A stretch of DNA of 64,000 nt, taken from NCBI RefSeq assembly GCF_026210795.1, contig NC_089438.1:3307501-3371500 (forward strand), in the 5' to 3' direction. Below the pieces are notes generated by a model. It was not told the DNA's origin. It saw only the letters and a program-made list of their open reading frames with translations, and did no database searches. Position numbers and translations under genes: made by a program. This document shows positions 37,301 to 47,528 of the stretch, piece by piece; positions within the stretch are counted from its first letter, which is position 1, and each line of letters begins with the position of its first letter. The stretch comes from Rhizophagus irregularis. Lineage: Eukaryota > Glomeromycota > Glomeromycetes > Glomerales > Glomeraceae.

Positions 37301-37379
37301 ATTTTACCAAGTGAAGTTATTGTTTATACCTGCAATTTAAAAAAGGAAACATTTATTTTACTGCTTGAAGTGTAAGAGA

Positions 37380-37712
37380 CTGTTGATGAGATCCAAAATA
37401 TGACTGTGGCAGGATGTTTGGAATTTGAACAATTTTGGCTAAACCTCAGTGGTTATACATAATATTAACACCGGAGGTACCATTCTGATCAAACAGAAAT
37501 TTTACCGAATGTCGCCTCAAAATCAATTATTCATAAAAGAAGAGATATAGCAACTTTGGAAGTCAGTTTATGCTACTAGTTACATAGTGAGTGCACAGTC
37601 TGTGGGAAAGGATTTGGTGATTGAAAGAGCCAAAAAGAAAAAGGCAAATTTTAATCAGCAATACATGAAGCTTGGATGTGAAATTATTCAATCTGATAAG
37701 GCATATCAGTAA
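37380..37712 (+). pseudogene. Coding-like scrap next to the retrotransposon
   Basis: A plus-strand frame near 37593-37712 reads SAQSVGKDLVIERAKKKKAN, FNQQYMKLGCEIIQSDKAYQ and a stop. Composition is coding-like, but upstream frames are closed. Unrecognised; possibly the last exon of a dead gene. Confidence 0.25.
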
Positions 37713-37790
37713 AACAGTAATGCTTATGATAAGATAAAAAGGGCCACATTATATTATTTATATATTTATGAGTAATTTATTTCTTACTAG

Positions 37791-38432
37791 TGTTATGAGT
37801 CAGTTCTTATGTGCTTAAAAATAAGCGGTATATTTAGTGTAAGCAGAAGGATCGGTAGGGTCAGTAATTAATAGGATCGGCGTAGATCTTATACTAATTC
37901 AATTAATTCAATGTAAATCTTAACAAAAATCCGATCAAATGCGAATATGGTATAGCTCTCCAAATAGCCTATACGATCAGACGCAAGTAAGGGATTAAAC
38001 TAACCAAATACAGACAATGAATAAAAATAAAGTGTATAAGAAATAACAACACGAAAATAAAGGGTATATGGGTTTTAATTAATTTTATTAAAGATTTTTA
38101 AGAACTGTTCTAAAGAACTACTTTTTTATAATGCGCATTTACACTGTCTTTTTATAACAAATTTTTACTAAGAAAAATAATATCTAACATATTAAATTTA
38201 TGCTACATATGCTATATATATTATATATACTATATATACTATATATGCTATATACCCTATATATACTATATTATCTATATATACTATTTATTCTATATGT
38301 TCCCTATATACCATATATTCTATATATCGGACATATATAACATATCGAACATATTCGACATCTACTACATTGATCGGCATCACGGGTTCAGTTATATCAC
38401 GTGATTGCTGCGTAACAATTTACTGCGTAACA
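37791..38432 (-). repeat. Long terminal repeat (3' LTR of the element), 642 bp
   Basis: Near-identical to 44609-45240. It carries 10 bp (TCAGACGCAA) missing from the other copy. A TATATACTATA-like tandem occupies 38210-38340. Confidence 0.9.
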
Positions 38433-38448
38433 TCACTCCCCGCTCAAG
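38433..38448 (-). promoter_or_regulatory. Polypurine-tract-like site
   Basis: Minus-strand GAGCGGGGAGTGA directly precedes the 3' LTR, where plus-strand DNA synthesis of retrotransposons is primed. It overlaps the end of the extra ORF. Confidence 0.5.
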
Positions 38449-38870
38449 TTTTCAACTCCGTTGAAAATTTGAAGAGCCTTAGTTACCAATTTCTGAAATT
38501 CGGTTTGGCTAACCTCTCGGAGTAATGTGGGCGTTATTCGGATCGTGCGCATGATTTGTTCGACTCCCAGATATTCGAATAAATAGAACATTCGAGTGAC
38601 AATAGTTCGGTAATGTTCCGTTAATTGTTGTCGATAATAGTTTCGTTGCTTATTATCTTTAGTTTGTCGTTCCAACAATTGTCCTAGATAAAACAAATTA
38701 ACTAACCATAGGACTCTGTCACCAACTCGCTTAGATCTTTCTGTGGCTTCATTCATTAATCGGAACTTTTCCTCGAAGTTCATATTATCTTCATATGGTT
38801 TTGGATAAGGAACAACATATTCTGGTTGAGTTTCTCGTAAATCTTTCAATATACACTGATATGGAGTCAT
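38433..38870 (-). CDS. Extra ORF of the retrotransposon, 145 aa, function unknown
   Basis: Lies after integrase, in the position where some gypsy elements carry a third gene. The ATG at 38870 was chosen over an upstream TTG. The stop touches the LTR. The sequence is charged and helical: MTPYQCILKDLRETQPEYVV, then FEEKFRLMNEATERSKRVGD, LVNLFYLGQLLERQ and a segment ending in NGVENLSGE. There is no signal peptide, membrane segment or glycoprotein feature, so it is not envelope-like. I cannot assign a function. It could be an acquired host exon or a packaging/regulatory protein. Codon use is like that of the rest of the element. Confidence 0.6.
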   Translation of the reverse strand: MTPYQCILKDLRETQPEYVVPYPKPYEDNMNFEEKFRLMNEATERSKRVGDRVLWLVNLFYLGQLLERQTKDNKQRNYYRQQLTEHYRTIVTRMFYLFEYLGVEQIMRTIRITPTLLREVSQTEFQKLVTKALQIFNGVENLSGE

Positions 38871-39064
38871 TTTTTTCTTTAATAATTTTAACAATCCTCA
38901 AAAAAAAAAAATCTTCAATATATATATAAAAAAAAATTATCAAATAAAAAAAATTTCACAAATCTTCATCAACCGGTACATCAATTATCTATTGATTGTC
39001 TAAAATAGGAGATGATCGTCATATGCACATTCCCCAACAATTTAAAAATTCCTTACACAAATTT

Positions 39065-40333
39065 TCATGGTGTTACGTTCTGACGCTGGTTATACGGCTT
39101 CAAACGTTCCGAATTGATGGGATCTCTCAAAATTTTCCCATCTAAGGTTCGCAACTTATAGGCACCATTGCTTAGAACCTCATGGATATAATACGGTCCT
39201 TTCCAACGTTCCCGCAACTTTTGTTTTCCTCGTAATTGACTCTGATAAAGGAGAACTAAGTCACCGATTTTAAACTGCACGTCATGAAGAACACTATCGT
39301 GACGTTGTTTTTGCTTCTGTTGTGATTGGTGTATTATGTCTTGTGTTAATAGCCGTTCTCCCACAACTTTCCCAGTTAATGTATGAATTCGATTAAAAAG
39401 GTCTTGCTGAGTATCACTCTCAGATATATCAACCTGAGTAGTCCGGACGGCAAACTCAATCGGCAATATAGCATCTCTGCCATACATTAAATAAAATGGT
39501 TCGTGTCTGGTCGTGTTATGCCTTTTAGTTCTATAGGCAAACAATACCGATGACAAATACACGTCCCAATCATCCTTGTTTTCGTTGGCATACTTTGCCA
39601 ATGCTTCACATAACGTTCGGTTAAATCTTTCCACCAATCCGTTCGTTTGAGGATGATAAGCTGTTGATAGTTGGTGCTTTACTCCAAGCTCTTGGCAGAG
39701 TGAATTCAACATTTCGTTTACAAAGTGGGTTCCACGGTCGGTAAGGATCTCTTTTGGACATCCGTGCCGGCATATTATGTCTTCATAGAAAAAAGACACA
39801 ACAGATGAAGCCTTTGCATTTGGTAAAGCGCGAGCTTCCGGCCATTTGGTAAGATATTCCGTGGCGACCACTATATACATATTTCCCTTTTTCGTCTTCG
39901 GGAGTGGTCCGACGATATCCATGCCGACTCTATCAAAAGGCTGTCCTATTTTTATCGGATGTAAAGGCTCGTTCCTCCGATTTTTACCCCTCTTTTGGCA
40001 TTCATCACAACTTTTGACATAGTCCCGAATGTCATTGAACATTTGGGGCCAGTAATATCGGATTTTTATTCTTCGATATGTCTCATCAATAGAAAAATGA
40101 CTGGCCAAAGGGTCTGAATGTGAGTGATGTAATATACTTTCAACTTCACTCTCTTTGACAACTTTTATTGGTCTGTTTGGGTTGTCCTTGTTTTTCTTAT
40201 ACAATTGATCGTTCAATACGATAAAATATCTCGATTTTCGTTTAATGGCAGCCCGCTGCTCTTTTGTTAGGTGTGTTGGCATAGAATAGTCCGTTAAAAA
40301 TTGTACGAGTGAAAAATATATGGATAAATCCAT
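39065..40333 (-). CDS. Retrotransposon integrase region
   Basis: 422 codons from the first ATG. It holds a zinc-binding HHCC region (HHSHSDPLASH with CDECQ), the catalytic core with Asp in GMDIVGPLP, Asp in LTDRGTHF and Glu in TNGLVERFNR, and a GPY/F-type C-terminal stretch (WKGPYYIHEVLSNGAYKLRT). It inserts element DNA into the genome. The frame differs by +1 from the RT frame. Going upstream it stays coding-like (HHFTDYPYRFDG) to an in-frame TGA at 40370-40372, beyond which FEYFFTSDTH resumes. Integrase is normally the end of one pol polyprotein, so this copy has a frameshift plus a stop, or it uses recoding. Confidence 0.85.
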   Translation of the reverse strand: MDLSIYFSLVQFLTDYSMPTHLTKEQRAAIKRKSRYFIVLNDQLYKKNKDNPNRPIKVVKESEVESILHHSHSDPLASHFSIDETYRRIKIRYYWPQMFNDIRDYVKSCDECQKRGKNRRNEPLHPIKIGQPFDRVGMDIVGPLPKTKKGNMYIVVATEYLTKWPEARALPNAKASSVVSFFYEDIICRHGCPKEILTDRGTHFVNEMLNSLCQELGVKHQLSTAYHPQTNGLVERFNRTLCEALAKYANENKDDWDVYLSSVLFAYRTKRHNTTRHEPFYLMYGRDAILPIEFAVRTTQVDISESDTQQDLFNRIHTLTGKVVGERLLTQDIIHQSQQKQKQRHDSVLHDVQFKIGDLVLLYQSQLRGKQKLRERWKGPYYIHEVLSNGAYKLRTLDGKILRDPINSERLKPYNQRQNVTP

Positions 40334-40421
40334 TCCGTCAAATCGATATGGGTAGTCCGTAAAGTGGTGTCAATAATGCGTGTCCGATGTAAAAAAATAT
40401 TCAAACGTAAATACTCCTTTT

Positions 40422-42830
40422 TTAGTGTTTAATCCGACTAAGTGTATCTACGTTTGAGTGTTGTTTTCCGGGGCGATTTATGATTTCCAAGTCGTAGCCA
40501 TTCAATGTCATTAACCATCGTCCAAGTTTGCCAACGGGATTCGTCATTTTTAGGAGATATTTTAACGCCGCATGGTCTGTTATTACAACAAACTTTTGGC
40601 CATGCAAATAATGGTGGAAATGTCTGATAGACCAAATAACCGCGAGACATTCCAACTCTGTAATACCATAATTCCTCTCATGCTTATTTAGAGTCCTGCT
40701 CGCATAAGCAATTACACACTCGTTATTATTTTCATCCTTCTGAGCTAATATAGCTCCTAATGCATAGGTAGAAGCATCCGTGAATACCATAAACGGTTTT
40801 TCAAAATTTGGGTAAGCTAATATCGGTGGGGTCGTTAAACATATTTTCAAATTTTCGAAAGCCTTTTGTTGATCGCTTGCCCAAATGTAAGGAACGTTCT
40901 TCTTTAGCAAACGATGTAAAGGTTCAGCTATTTTTGAAAAGTTATTCACGAACTTTCGATAATAAGAAGCCAACGCTATAAACCCTCGAAGTTGTGTTAG
41001 ATCCTTCGGAACAGGAAATTCTTTAATAACTATCAACTTTTCAGGATCGGTATGAATGCCCTTTCGACTTACAATATGTCCCAAGAAGGGTATTTCGTCT
41101 TTAAAGAAGAAACACTTTTCCGGGCTCAACTTTAATCTGGCCTGTGCTAATCGCGAGAATACTTGTTCCAAATGTAACAGGTGTTCTTCGAACGTTTTTG
41201 ACGCTACATTAATATCGTCGATATAAACCACAACATACTGCCAAAGGATATCTCGCAGGACTGTATCCATAAGACGCTGAAAGGTCGCCGGGGCATTACA
41301 TAAGCCGAACGGCATAACGGTGAATTCATATATTCCGAATTTCGTAATAAATGTTGATTTTTCTCGGTCCTTCGGATCCAACTCTACTTGCCAGAACCCA
41401 CTTGCCAGGTCTAATGAAGAAAACCACTGGGACCCTGACAATGTTTCCAGCATGTCGTCTATCCTAGGCAAAGGGTAACAGTCCTTTTTCGTTACCTTAT
41501 TCAATTTTCGGTAATCGACGCATAATCGTTTTTTACCATTCTTTTTCTCGACAACTACCACTGGCGAAGTCCATTGACTATTGGACGGAATAATTAATCC
41601 TGCCTTTAGAAGCCGTTCAATTTCTTCTTTTATGAAGATCTGATTCTGGTATGATGTCCTATAGAATCTTTGCTTGATTGGAACTGCATCTTCGGTATCA
41701 ATACAATGTTTAACTATCGAAGTTCGACCGAAATCATCCGGTTCCCAGGCAAATAAATCCTTATGCCGATTCATGAATTCTTGAAATTTTTGTCGTTGTT
41801 CATTATCCAAATTTCCCGTATGGAATTTCCCCTTTTCAACTTCCTTATATTGATAGTAACATTCGTTCTCAACGAATGTATCATCTTTCAAAAGCTCTTC
41901 GATTTCCTGAGCTTCCTCTTGAGTGATGAACTGCGTATTGCAATACATCTGCTCTTGTAAATTTTCATCATCATCATCAGTCTCATACTCCTCTTCAGAT
42001 TCTTCTATCACATCTTCTTCGGCGACTTCCTCTTCCTCTTCTTCAACTCCGGAGGCTTCAATACTAACAATATGATGTGGTGCTTCTTGACATTCGGTTA
42101 TAACTTCAAGTACTTTACCCTTCCATTCAATTACCATCTTATTATTGTTATAATCAATAACGGCTTTCGTTTTCCGCAACCAGTCGTTTCCTACAATAGC
42201 AGAATAGGAGTCTGCTTCCGGTACAATCGCATCCATCGGTATGATACATCCTTTTATCATTAAAGGGATATCGGATACTGCGCCCAACGGCCTTCGTCGT
42301 TCTCCATTTACATTTACCATCACTGTTTTCGAAGCTCGGGTTATCTCCATATCCAAGTCTTTCAATAAGGATAAAGATATGATGCTTCCTGCTGAGCCCG
42401 AATCCACGATTAAAGGGAACCTTATGTGATTTATTGAAGCATCACAGTATAATGCAGACGTCTTGTCATCATTTGGTCCTGCTGTATTTACTTGCATCAG
42501 GTCCTGCGTCTCGGGAGCAATTCCTTCTTCCAAGGTCTCATTATTTATTGATTCCTTTGTTGGTCTTTTCTCTTGTTCCTCGTCCTTCTTTCGAACAACT
42601 GGTTTTCTTAATTGTTTGGCTATGGTTAAGCCAAACTTCGGATTCAAGGCCAATAACTGTCCATTTGTAATGTTTGCGGGTTGATCAAAAAACTGTTGCG
42701 GCGTGTAAGGTTCAACCATTCTATTGACCGGGGCAACAACCGGTACTTTCTTTTTAGGAGGCCTCTGGACCGTTCTCTTTGTTTCAGCATTTTTAGATTC
42801 GGTAACTTGCTTTGCTTTATTCCGCACCAT
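40422..42830 (-). CDS. Retrotransposon protease, reverse transcriptase and RNase H
   Basis: The ATG at 42830 gives about 802 aa; the same frame is open back to the gag stop at 42988. In order: a basic/Pro-rich start; an aspartic protease around VDSGSAGSIISLSLL and IVGNDWL; an acidic linker (EEEEEEVAEEDVIEESEEE); reverse transcriptase with KNGKKRLCVDYRKLNK, FSSLDLASGFWQ, MPFGLCNAPATFQ and the YIDDI metal site; RNase H with FTDASTYALGAILAQ, TELECLAVIW and TDHAALKYLL. The end, DTLSRIKH, is the usual RNase H boundary. Function: copies element RNA into DNA in virus-like particles. The frame is +1 relative to gag, directly after the gag stop, so recoding or re-initiation is likely. No damage in the catalytic motifs. 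Confidence 0.9.
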   Translation of the reverse strand: MVRNKAKQVTESKNAETKRTVQRPPKKKVPVVAPVNRMVEPYTPQQFFDQPANITNGQLLALNPKFGLTIAKQLRKPVVRKKDEEQEKRPTKESINNETLEEGIAPETQDLMQVNTAGPNDDKTSALYCDASINHIRFPLIVDSGSAGSIISLSLLKDLDMEITRASKTVMVNVNGERRRPLGAVSDIPLMIKGCIIPMDAIVPEADSYSAIVGNDWLRKTKAVIDYNNNKMVIEWKGKVLEVITECQEAPHHIVSIEASGVEEEEEEVAEEDVIEESEEEYETDDDDENLQEQMYCNTQFITQEEAQEIEELLKDDTFVENECYYQYKEVEKGKFHTGNLDNEQRQKFQEFMNRHKDLFAWEPDDFGRTSIVKHCIDTEDAVPIKQRFYRTSYQNQIFIKEEIERLLKAGLIIPSNSQWTSPVVVVEKKNGKKRLCVDYRKLNKVTKKDCYPLPRIDDMLETLSGSQWFSSLDLASGFWQVELDPKDREKSTFITKFGIYEFTVMPFGLCNAPATFQRLMDTVLRDILWQYVVVYIDDINVASKTFEEHLLHLEQVFSRLAQARLKLSPEKCFFFKDEIPFLGHIVSRKGIHTDPEKLIVIKEFPVPKDLTQLRGFIALASYYRKFVNNFSKIAEPLHRLLKKNVPYIWASDQQKAFENLKICLTTPPILAYPNFEKPFMVFTDASTYALGAILAQKDENNNECVIAYASRTLNKHERNYGITELECLAVIWSIRHFHHYLHGQKFVVITDHAALKYLLKMTNPVGKLGRWLMTLNGYDLEIINRPGKQHSNVDTLSRIKH

Positions 42831-42987
42831 CTTTTCTTCATCTTTCGAATCGTTCTTAAGTGTTCCTTGCAATGGGTTTAGTCTAGTCTTACTTCTAGTA
42901 AGTCGAGTAGCCGGGTAAGTTTCGAGTAAGGTGAGATTTGAGGGAATTGTGATTTGGCGGGTACACTCACCCCATGAGGTACGCCAT

Positions 42988-44559
42988 CTAGTTTAAAGAT
43001 TCTTCCTGAGGCACCAGCTGGGCAAGCAACTGGTGAATCTGGGCGATTCCTTCACTCACGTTATTCGTCTGCTGAGGTGTAGTGCGATTATTATTATCAT
43101 TACCACCAGTATTGTTGTTACCGTTGTTGTTATTAGCGGGTGCCGCGTTATTGTTTCGGTTGGGACAGGTCCTTACAATATGTCCCGGTTGTCCACAGGA
43201 ATAGCAAGTCACTCTAGATTGTATGGCTGGATTTTGTTGCGCTTGATTGTTAGGCTGTACAGCATTTCGTTGATTATTATTATTTCGATATCCTCTATTT
43301 CCGGAGCCCAATTGTTGTACCTGTTTGGTCAACTCTTGAATTGCCTTGCATAAGTCCTCCGACTGTGTATTGGTGCCGGATGGCGCGAACTTATTCAAGT
43401 ATGCACTAACGGCATGTTGATCTTGATGTGTCAATTCGTAGGCTTTCGCCCTATCTACTGCGGCATTCCAAGTCTGATCGTTATGGGGCTTTATAGTGAC
43501 ATATAGGTCAGGCAGCAGTCCGTTGACAAATTTCCGAGCTTTGATGGCTTCTGGGTATACAAAGGCGTTTGTTTCCACTCTTCGGTATAATTCTTGTAGA
43601 GCTGCGGCGTACGTATTGACGTCTTCTCCGGGCTGTTGTCGCTTCTGTTCCAATTCTGTAGTCCAAATTTCGATCAGGGTTTGTGTTCTAAAGGCGGCAG
43701 GGAAATTCAGAACAAAATCAGTATTATTATTGTTGCCGGTCCATGCAACAACCTTATTCGGGTTATTATTTGGTAATGCTTGATTGGCATTCCACCAAGT
43801 GGAGGCGGCTCCTTTAAGATAAGCCGGCACAACCTCCAATTTTCGACCATTTGCAATCCCATTTGCATTGCACGCTCGGGTAAAGTCTTCCAACCATGCT
43901 ACTGGATCTTGATTCCCCCCATAGAAATATGGTAGCTCGGCTACCTTTCCTTCCCGGCGAGGTGGATTGGTAATCGCCTGGGTATTTCCGGCCAATGCGT
44001 TGTTAGTATTTGGCAAAGCTTGAGTTAAAGCGGCTATGGCGGCTCTCAATTGCTGGAAATCTTGTTGGTTTGGTTGGGCCATATTATCAGGCTGTTGAGC
44101 TATTGGTTGTGGATTATTGTTTACAATTTCTTCTGAACCAGGTGATGTTGAAAACCTAATTTCGCTATAATTATAGGCGATTATGAATAAATCTAGGCGG
44201 AATCCTTGGGTAATGCTGTATACGTTCCAAATTTCTTGTTGTAATGCTTCAAAATTTAGAATAGGTGTGTCGGAATATCTAATACTGAAAATTAAATCAA
44301 TTATAGCTATCCAAATGTCTTCTCCTTCGACGTATGATAGCTCCTCTAAATACTGTTGAGTGTACCGAGTATAAGTTATGGCTGGGTATTCCGAGCTGTA
44401 CCAGTCCCAAAAGGTACTAAAGTTGTCGGATAATAACAGTTCAGGTGGGTAACAGTGGATGCAGGATCGGTCACGATGACGATAGGTGATGTTAGGGCTT
44501 CTTAGGTCTTGATGTAATCTATCGTGGTTAATGTTCCTTTGAAAATGCGCTACAAACAT
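42988..44559 (-). CDS. Retrotransposon Gag, 523 aa
   Basis: The ATG at 44559 was chosen. The open frame continues upstream to the primer site but without an earlier ATG. Residues about 60-150 look folded. A Gln/Asn/Pro-rich segment follows, then a retrotrans_gag-type capsid core (VAWLEDFTRACNANGIANGR, YLKGAASTWWN, TELEQKRQQPGEDVNTYAAA). One CCHC knuckle, CYSCGQPGHIVRTC, binds RNA and is followed by an Asn-rich tail. Forms the particle that packages element RNA. Ends in TAG directly after TTAAAC. Confidence 0.88.
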   Translation of the reverse strand: MFVAHFQRNINHDRLHQDLRSPNITYRHRDRSCIHCYPPELLLSDNFSTFWDWYSSEYPAITYTRYTQQYLEELSYVEGEDIWIAIIDLIFSIRYSDTPILNFEALQQEIWNVYSITQGFRLDLFIIAYNYSEIRFSTSPGSEEIVNNNPQPIAQQPDNMAQPNQQDFQQLRAAIAALTQALPNTNNALAGNTQAITNPPRREGKVAELPYFYGGNQDPVAWLEDFTRACNANGIANGRKLEVVPAYLKGAASTWWNANQALPNNNPNKVVAWTGNNNNTDFVLNFPAAFRTQTLIEIWTTELEQKRQQPGEDVNTYAAALQELYRRVETNAFVYPEAIKARKFVNGLLPDLYVTIKPHNDQTWNAAVDRAKAYELTHQDQHAVSAYLNKFAPSGTNTQSEDLCKAIQELTKQVQQLGSGNRGYRNNNNQRNAVQPNNQAQQNPAIQSRVTCYSCGQPGHIVRTCPNRNNNAAPANNNNGNNNTGGNDNNNRTTPQQTNNVSEGIAQIHQLLAQLVPQEESLN

Positions 44560-44599
44560 ACACTTTGGGTCAACAGGGATGTTAAGGATTCTGGCAGAA

Positions 44600-44606
44600 G
44601 GCACCA
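44600..44606 (-). promoter_or_regulatory. Primer-binding site
   Basis: On the minus strand, TGGTGCC begins two bases after the 5' LTR and continues TTCTGCC. It would pair with a tRNA 3' end GGCACCA. The tRNA was not identified. Confidence 0.65.
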
Positions 44607-44608
44607 AT

Positions 44609-45240
44609 TGTTATGAGTCAGTTCTTATGTGCTTAAAAATAAGCGGTATATTTAGTGTAAGCAGAAGGATCGGTAGGGTCAGTAATTAATAGGATCGGCA
44701 TAGATCTTATACTAATTCAATTAATTCAATGTAAATCTTAACAAAAATCCGATCAAATGCGAATATGGTATAGCTCTCCAAATAGCCTATACGAGTAAGG
44801 GATTAAACTAACCAAATACAGACAATGAATAAAAATAAAGTGTATAAGAAATAACAACACGAAAATAAAGGGTATATGGGTTTTAATTAATTTTATTAAA
44901 GATTTTTAAGAACTGTTCTAAAGAACTACTTTTTTATAATGCGCATTTACACTGTCTTTTTATAACAAATTTTTACTAAGAAAAATAATATCTAACATAT
45001 TAAATTTATGCTACATATGCTATATATATTATATATACTATATATACTATATATGCTATATACCCTATATATACTATATTATCTATATATACTATTTATT
45101 CTATATGTTCCCTATATACCATATATTCTATATATCGGACATATATAACATATCGAACATATTCGACATCTACTACATTGATCGGCATCACGGGTTCAGT
45201 TATATCACGTGATTTCTGCGTAACAATTTACTGCGTAACA
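44609..45240 (-). repeat. Long terminal repeat (5' LTR of the element), 632 bp
   Basis: Matches 37791-38432 apart from about two base changes and a 10-bp deletion. Promoter and transcript start are expected inside but were not located. Confidence 0.9.
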
Positions 45241-45414
45241 CTAGAAGTGAAATCCCATATTATATTTTTAAATTTTTTAGATCACAAATTTTTTAGAGAA
45301 TATATAGTAACTTATATTATAATATCCCTTATACCTTTAATTACGAATACAATCAAATAATAACAGCATTGACAAATGATGGATTATTTTAATTGGAATA
45401 AAAAAATTAAATCT

Positions 45415-45850
45415 ACTTCATCATTAATTAGTAAATATAAATATATTTATTTTAAATACATTATTAAATAATATGATATTTCAATAGACAAAATATTTAT
45501 TTAAAAAGTCAACCAAAAGAAACAAATTTATAGAATCCTGTCACTATAACTGATAATGGCTAGGTCAACCAAATTAGGTGTTAATGTCTATTAAAAATTA
45601 TTCTCTGCAAGTTTCACATTATGCAAAAATTTGGTAAATCTTTAAAGATTTGAATATTGACCTCACAATAGATAAATATTAAAAAATAATACTATCTAGT
45701 TACAATAATTAGGGTTTCTAATTCAAAGTTTAAAATTATATTAATTTGAAATACTTCAAAAAAACATTATTTATATAAAACAGAAGGCAATACAAAATAG
45801 TAAAAATAGAAACCACTATTCAATGCTTTCAACACTTTATAACAACTGCT
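45415..45850 (+). repeat. Further copy of the 36-37 kb repeat unit
   Basis: Shares AATTAGGTGTTAATGTCTAT, TTTCACATTATGCAA, GAAATACTTCAAAAAAACAT, CAGAAGGCAATAC and ACCACTATTCAATGC with the block at 36020-37300. Non-coding. Confidence 0.5.
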
Positions 45851-47184
45851 GATTCCTTATAACTCTTGTTCAAACCCCAAAAAAAAGAAGTCGTGAAATA
45901 TGTTTTAAGTCTATTGCTTATTTCATGCCAACCCTGAAATTTTAAAAGGAATTTTTTTTTATTTGTCATATTTTTGTCATTATTTTTTTTTGTTTCAAAG
46001 ACACACATATAATAAGAAACATTTTTAAGGTATGGGGATCTTCGTTTTCAAAACCTTTGTCTCTCATCATCAAAGAATGAACAAAAAATCATGTTGACAC
46101 ATCGTCAAAGATGCTGATCATGCACTATCCTACAACCATGTTGGTTTAACTTTTGGGCTAAGAATTATGGTTTAAACACCTTCCTGATTCTTATGACTCT
46201 TGCTGTAATGATAAAATTTTCAGACTTTATGAATATTTATTATTTTTACATTATCAAGTTCACAGTTGTATTCAGTGTTCAAAATTCAGAACGTTAACAC
46301 AACACACATGATAGTTTTCAATCATGTGTGCTATATTATATAAGCGAACATTTAATTCGTGATCTGTCTCCGAACCAGTGAAGACTATTAATACATTTTT
46401 GGGGAATTATTTTTACAATTTAATTAGCAGGAAATCCAGATAAGAATGATAGATATAGCGTGCAGGAAATGTGGAATAAACTTACATTATATTTTAAAAG
46501 AAACTGCTTTTCCAAAAGTGTTAATCATTTAAAATTGGTATACTGCTCGATACAAGCAAAATATCGCATAACAAACTAGACAGCCTGTGATTGATAGAAA
46601 TAAATAATTTTAATACTTTTTTTTTTTGTTTATAACTTTTAAAACAAATTATTTACCAGCATATAAATAATATTTTAATAAAAAAAAATATCAATTTTGT
46701 GATGTTACACTTTTTGTAATTGAATAATATAACATTTTTAAAGGCCGGAATCCAGTGTCGCTAAAAAAAAATTTTTTAACTAATCGTACAATAAAAAAAA
46801 TTATTGACGAACCTTTAGTCCCTTCAGTTTTAAGCACTATTTTTCAGCCAGGGTTGTAATACAAATATAGCTAGTCATTTTTTAGGCGATATCACCAATT
46901 TGTATAACGTCGTAATTTGTATAATGTCGTAACCTTAAATTACAAGTATACGTTGATAAAATTTGTGAAACTAATATATAAGTGTGCAAATTTATCATTC
47001 AATACACTTTGGAACATTGTTCTGTAGGCGGATCACGAATTAAATTTAAACGTGTTTGCAATGCACACATATTTTTATAAACAAGATGTTTATTATATAT
47101 TATTAATTTTTTATAGACAAAATTTTTATTTTATTTACTATTTTATCAAAATATCAAACAAAAGATTTCCAAATTTTCTCTCTT
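45851..47184. other. Intergenic AT-rich sequence
   Basis: No gene, tRNA or clear repeat recognised. Confidence 0.45.
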
Positions 47185-47528
47185 TCATAATAAACCAATA
47201 TTCATAAGCGCTTTCGTAATCCATCTTTTTTAGTTCCGGACCATTGATTAAGAGATTCTAATGACGTCTTATTTCATAATTTGTTTTTAAGTTTTTATTG
47301 TGAAAATATACGTTTAACATTAGCATTTGACAAAGGAATAATTAGTCCTATTTGTGATATTGGAAAATTAATTATAAAATTAGAGTCTGTATCAAAAATA
47401 TGCTTCCAACATTCACGAAATTTGAATTCTTGAATTTTATAAGATTGTAAGTAAAACTTGACATATCCCCATTCTTTTTTCAACCCAAATTTATCAACAA
47501 GTGGTGAAAATTTTTCACATAAAATCAT
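47185..47528 (-). pseudogene. C-terminal relic of a hAT-type transposase
   Basis: The minus strand reads EKFSPLVDKFGLKKEWGYVK and ends with ISQIGLIIPLSNANVKRIFSQ-like residues, then a stop. The same frame continues KLKNKL, stop, NKTSLESLNQWSGTKKDG and a stop. The Pro-Leu-Ser-Asn-Ala..Arg-Ile-Phe-Ser signature is the dimerisation-domain mark of hAT transposases and their relatives. The N-terminal catalytic part is missing. A dead fragment. Confidence 0.6.

Larger units (their letters stand above)
37791..45240 (-). mobile_element. Full-length Ty3/gypsy LTR retrotransposon, 7,450 bp
   Basis: Two near-identical LTRs bound a minus-strand gag, protease-RT-RNase H, integrase and an extra ORF. CTAG flanks both ends (37787-37790, 45241-45244), a 4-bp target duplication. 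The LTRs end in TGTTA..TAACA. The order RNase H then integrase identifies Ty3/gypsy. Composition is clearly less AT-rich than the surroundings. The element splits a block of diverged repeats. LTR differences are about two substitutions and one 10-bp indel, so the insertion is recent. Confidence 0.92.

Noticed and set aside
38433-38870. Envelope gene in the retrotransposon
   Set aside because: The protein lacks a signal peptide, membrane segment, furin-like site and cysteine pattern expected of an envelope protein.
42434-42918. Several plus-strand ORFs of 60-106 codons opposite the retrotransposon (42.0-43.8 kb)
   Set aside because: They mirror the codon structure of gag and pol on the minus strand and have no domain or start context of their own.
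42984-42996. T TTA AAC heptamer at the gag end, a classic -1 frameshift site
   Set aside because: The -1 frame closes after about 37 codons; the RT frame is +1 relative to gag, so a -1 slip would not make Gag-Pol.
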